Both the position numbers and the translations under genes were made by a program. The notes beneath the pieces are model-generated. The model saw nothing but the letters and a program-made list of their open reading frames with translations. It was not told where the DNA came from and made no database searches. 36,878 nt of DNA from Acetobacter sp. DsW_063 (GTDB lineage: Bacteria > Pseudomonadota > Alphaproteobacteria > Acetobacterales > Acetobacteraceae), in NCBI RefSeq assembly GCF_002153745.1, contig NZ_JOPL01000108.1, positions 1 through 36,878 of the forward strand, given 5' to 3'. Shown in pieces: positions 35,379-36,878 of the stretch. Numbering within the stretch: the first letter of the stretch is position 1; the number at the start of each line of letters is the position of its first letter.

Positions 35379-36005
35379 ATGATCATCAGCCTTGGCCGTC
35401 GGCGTCTGTTTGGCGCTCTTGCAGCGCTTGCGCTCGGCGTCACGCTTTCCCGGCCCGCCGCAGCCGCCGAAAAACCTGCGGATTTCGTGCGTCAGCTCGG
35501 CTCCCAGCTTGTCGCCATCGTCAACAGCAATCTGTCGCCCGCAGAGAAGAAGCAGAAAGTCCTGCCGTTGCTGCAGCAGGACGTCGACGTGGATGCGATC
35601 GCCCGCTTCTGCCTCGGTCGTTACTGGAATGTGGCCACCGACGCGCAGAAGACGCGCTATCTCGGACTGTTTCATCAGGTTCTGGTCAACGCCATCACCG
35701 ACAAGCTGGGCGATTATCGCGGCGTGAGCTTCACCATCGGCGCCACGTCCCCCGTCGGCGAGGACAAGGCGGTCGACGCCATCCTGATGCGGCCCGGGCA
35801 GCCTGACGCGAACATGCAGTGGGTCGTCAGCTCGGCTTCCGGCGCACCGAAAGTCGTGGACGTGGTCGGGGAAGGCGCGAGCCTGCGTCTGACGCAGCGT
35901 CAGGACTACGCCTCCTACATCTCCCGCTCCGGCGGCACTGTCGACGCGCTGCTCAACGCCCTGCAGCGTCAGATCGACAAGCACAACACCGTGGCGAGCC
36001 ACTGA
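35379..36005 (+). CDS. mlaC: Periplasmic phospholipid-binding protein MlaC
   Basis: MlaC carries phospholipids across the periplasm between MlaA and the inner-membrane MlaFEDB complex. The 208-residue protein has a signal peptide with GRRRLFGALAAL, which resembles a twin-arginine motif, and cleavage near PAAAA-EK. The mature domain has family features VDVDAIARFCLGRYW and LGLFHQVLVNAITDKL. The ATG at 35379 is preferred to a frame start inside mlaA. A strong terminator follows. Confidence 0.92.
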   Translation: MIISLGRRRLFGALAALALGVTLSRPAAAAEKPADFVRQLGSQLVAIVNSNLSPAEKKQKVLPLLQQDVDVDAIARFCLGRYWNVATDAQKTRYLGLFHQVLVNAITDKLGDYRGVSFTIGATSPVGEDKAVDAILMRPGQPDANMQWVVSSASGAPKVVDVVGEGASLRLTQRQDYASYISRSGGTVDALLNALQRQIDKHNTVASH

Positions 36006-36045
36006 TCCCACTATACAGGTTGAGTAAACCTCGGCCGTTTCTGAG

Positions 36046-36080
36046 AAAGCCGTCGCGTGACAACACGCGGCGGCTTTTTT
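36046..36080 (+). terminator. Rho-independent terminator after mlaC
   Basis: AAAGCCGTCGCGTG and CACGCGGCGGCTTT form a 14-bp stem (one G-U pair) with the tetraloop ACAA, ending in six T residues at 36075-36080. It lies 40 nt beyond the mlaC stop. This is the best intrinsic terminator in the window. Confidence 0.92.
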
Positions 36081-36316
36081 ACGTCCAGCCGCCTTCTGTC
36101 ATGCATGTCGTGTCGAAACCACGTGCTTCCACGGCGACTGAACACTCCCCACGGGCATAATCACTCCACACACGGGCCACGAGAGGCAGCACCTTCCCCG
36201 ACCGATAAGCCGCGCACGGCAGAAAGCGCGGAGCTTGATGCTTACAAACGCCTTCATTGTTTTCCCTGACCCGCGTTGCGGGCAACGTCGCGGACTGAAA
36301 ACGAGGACAAAACACG
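36081..36316. other. Intergenic DNA between the mlaC terminator and the GST pseudogene
   Basis: Together with the terminator this forms a 311-nt stretch without a convincing gene. A minus-strand frame covers it (36079-36351), but its N-terminus runs antisense into the GST gene and has no family features. AT-rich patches near 36240-36265 could hold a promoter for the GST gene; ACGAGGACAAAACACG precedes its ATG. Confidence 0.5.
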
Positions 36317-36835
36317 ATGCTGACCATCTGGGGACGGAGCAATTCCTCCAATGTGCAGGCGCTTATGTGGTGCGTGGCCGAACTCGGGTTGCCCTACATG
36401 CGGCACGGCGCCGGACATCGTTACGGCGGCGTCGACACTCCGGAATTTCTGGCGATGAATCCCAACGGAACGATTCCAGTGCTGCGGGATGACGAGGATG
36501 AGCCCATTTGGGAAACTGACGCCATTCTGCGCTATCTGGCGTCACGTTACAGCGTGGCGCCGTTCTGGCCCGCTGACATCGCAGCGCGGGCGCAAGTCGA
36601 CAAATGGGCAGAATGGGCGAAGATCAACGTCGCGCTGAATTTCACGTCGGCGATTTTCTAGCCCGTGGTCAGAACGGCGCCCAAGGATCAGGATCCGGCC
36701 GCAATCGAACGCGCCATTGCGATACTGGATCGTTTTCTGTCAATCGCCGACGCACGCTTGTCGCGCCACGCCTATCTGGCGGGCGACGACTTTACGCTCG
36801 CCGACATCCAGTTCGGCCATACGTTGTTTCGCTAG
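36317..36835 (+). pseudogene. Glutathione S-transferase, broken by a stop and by an IS
   Basis: The first 114 codons encode a GST N-terminal thioredoxin-like domain (LTIWGRSNSSNVQ, PNGTIPVLRD, WETDAILRYLASRY) and part of the helical domain. TAG at 36659-36661 then interrupts the frame after NFTSAIF. The same frame continues with PVVRTAPKDQDPAAIERAI, LDRFL and DDFTLADIQFGH, clear GST sequence, up to LFR. TGG (Trp) is the probable original codon. At CGCTA (36830-36834) the coding sequence ends where the IS end begins. No GST C-terminus follows. Both lesions make it nonfunctional. Confidence 0.88.
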
Positions 36836-36878
36836 GTTCAGGACCTATTAATGTATTGAATTGAGCGAGAGGTTGTGA
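36836..36878 (+). mobile_element. Left end of an IS5-like insertion sequence (partial)
   Basis: GGTTCAGGACCTATTA starts at the point where GST homology is lost and matches the inverted end at 64-49 in 12 of 16 bases. Both copies abut TA, fitting a TA target duplication. Only 43 bases are in the window, with no coding sequence of the element visible. IS5-family membership is an inference. Confidence 0.6.

Noticed and set aside
36079-36351. Minus-strand 90-codon frame ending CMTEGGWT
   Set aside because: The C-terminal part looks protein-like, but the N-terminal part runs antisense to the GST gene, has no ribosome site or signal peptide, and its stop lies in the tail of the mlaC terminator.
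1-36878. Defence system, prophage or biosynthetic cluster
   Set aside because: No nuclease-helicase, toxin-antitoxin, integrase, phage structural or synthase genes were seen. Nearly all genes are core housekeeping genes.

Overview
The window looks like chromosomal DNA from an acetic acid bacterium or close relative (Acetobacteraceae, Alphaproteobacteria). The evidence is high GC, the order and divergence of the core genes, an LpxI-type lipid A step, a bifunctional RelA/SpoT gene next to rpoZ, and a queA-tgt-queG cluster. The genus cannot be named from the sequence alone.

Both ends of the window look like ends of one kind of insertion sequence. The left edge holds the last 17 codons of a transposase-like reading frame and an inverted-repeat end. 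The right edge holds the matching opposite end, which cuts a glutathione S-transferase gene. The window therefore probably spans the DNA between two copies of this IS.

From left to right: (a) 376-4810, minus strand: rpmH-rnpA-yidD-yidC-engB-argB, covering ribosome and tRNA processing, membrane insertion and arginine synthesis. It is driven by a textbook sigma70 promoter at 4889-4917. (b) 5002-5427, plus strand: a small membrane protein with a histidine-kinase-like dimerisation helix and no kinase domain, then a 450-nt gene-free stretch rich in inverted repeats. (c) 5879-18972, minus strand: pyrH-frr-uppS-cdsA-dxr-rseP-bamA-skp-lpxD-fabZ-lpxA-lpxI-gloA, an envelope block for isoprenoid carrier, phospholipid, outer-membrane protein assembly and lipid A. 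(d) 19167-25646, minus strand: folK-rpoZ-relA/spoT-acpS-lepB-rnc-era. (e) 25770-27135, plus strand: a NYN-domain nuclease-like protein and a uracil-DNA-glycosylase-like protein whose active-site motifs are degenerate. (f) 27319-28997, minus strand: a DUF2076 protein, a PEBP/YbhB protein and a 73-residue orphan. (g) 29350-36005, plus strand: queA-tgt-queG, a ribbon-helix-helix protein, a 59-residue ORF, a TerB-DnaJ protein, then mlaA-mlaC and a strong terminator. (h) 36317-36835: a GST pseudogene broken by an in-frame TAG and then by the IS.

Most of the window is ordinary core metabolism. No CRISPR array, tRNA, rRNA, prophage or complete novel system was seen. The observations most worth a second look are the glycosylase homologue that keeps its Fe-S cysteines but has lost both catalytic motifs, the kinase-less DHp-like membrane protein, the matching IS ends with the decaying GST gene, and several strong inverted repeats in leaders and intergenic DNA. 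At least nine genes appear to start with GTG or TTG.
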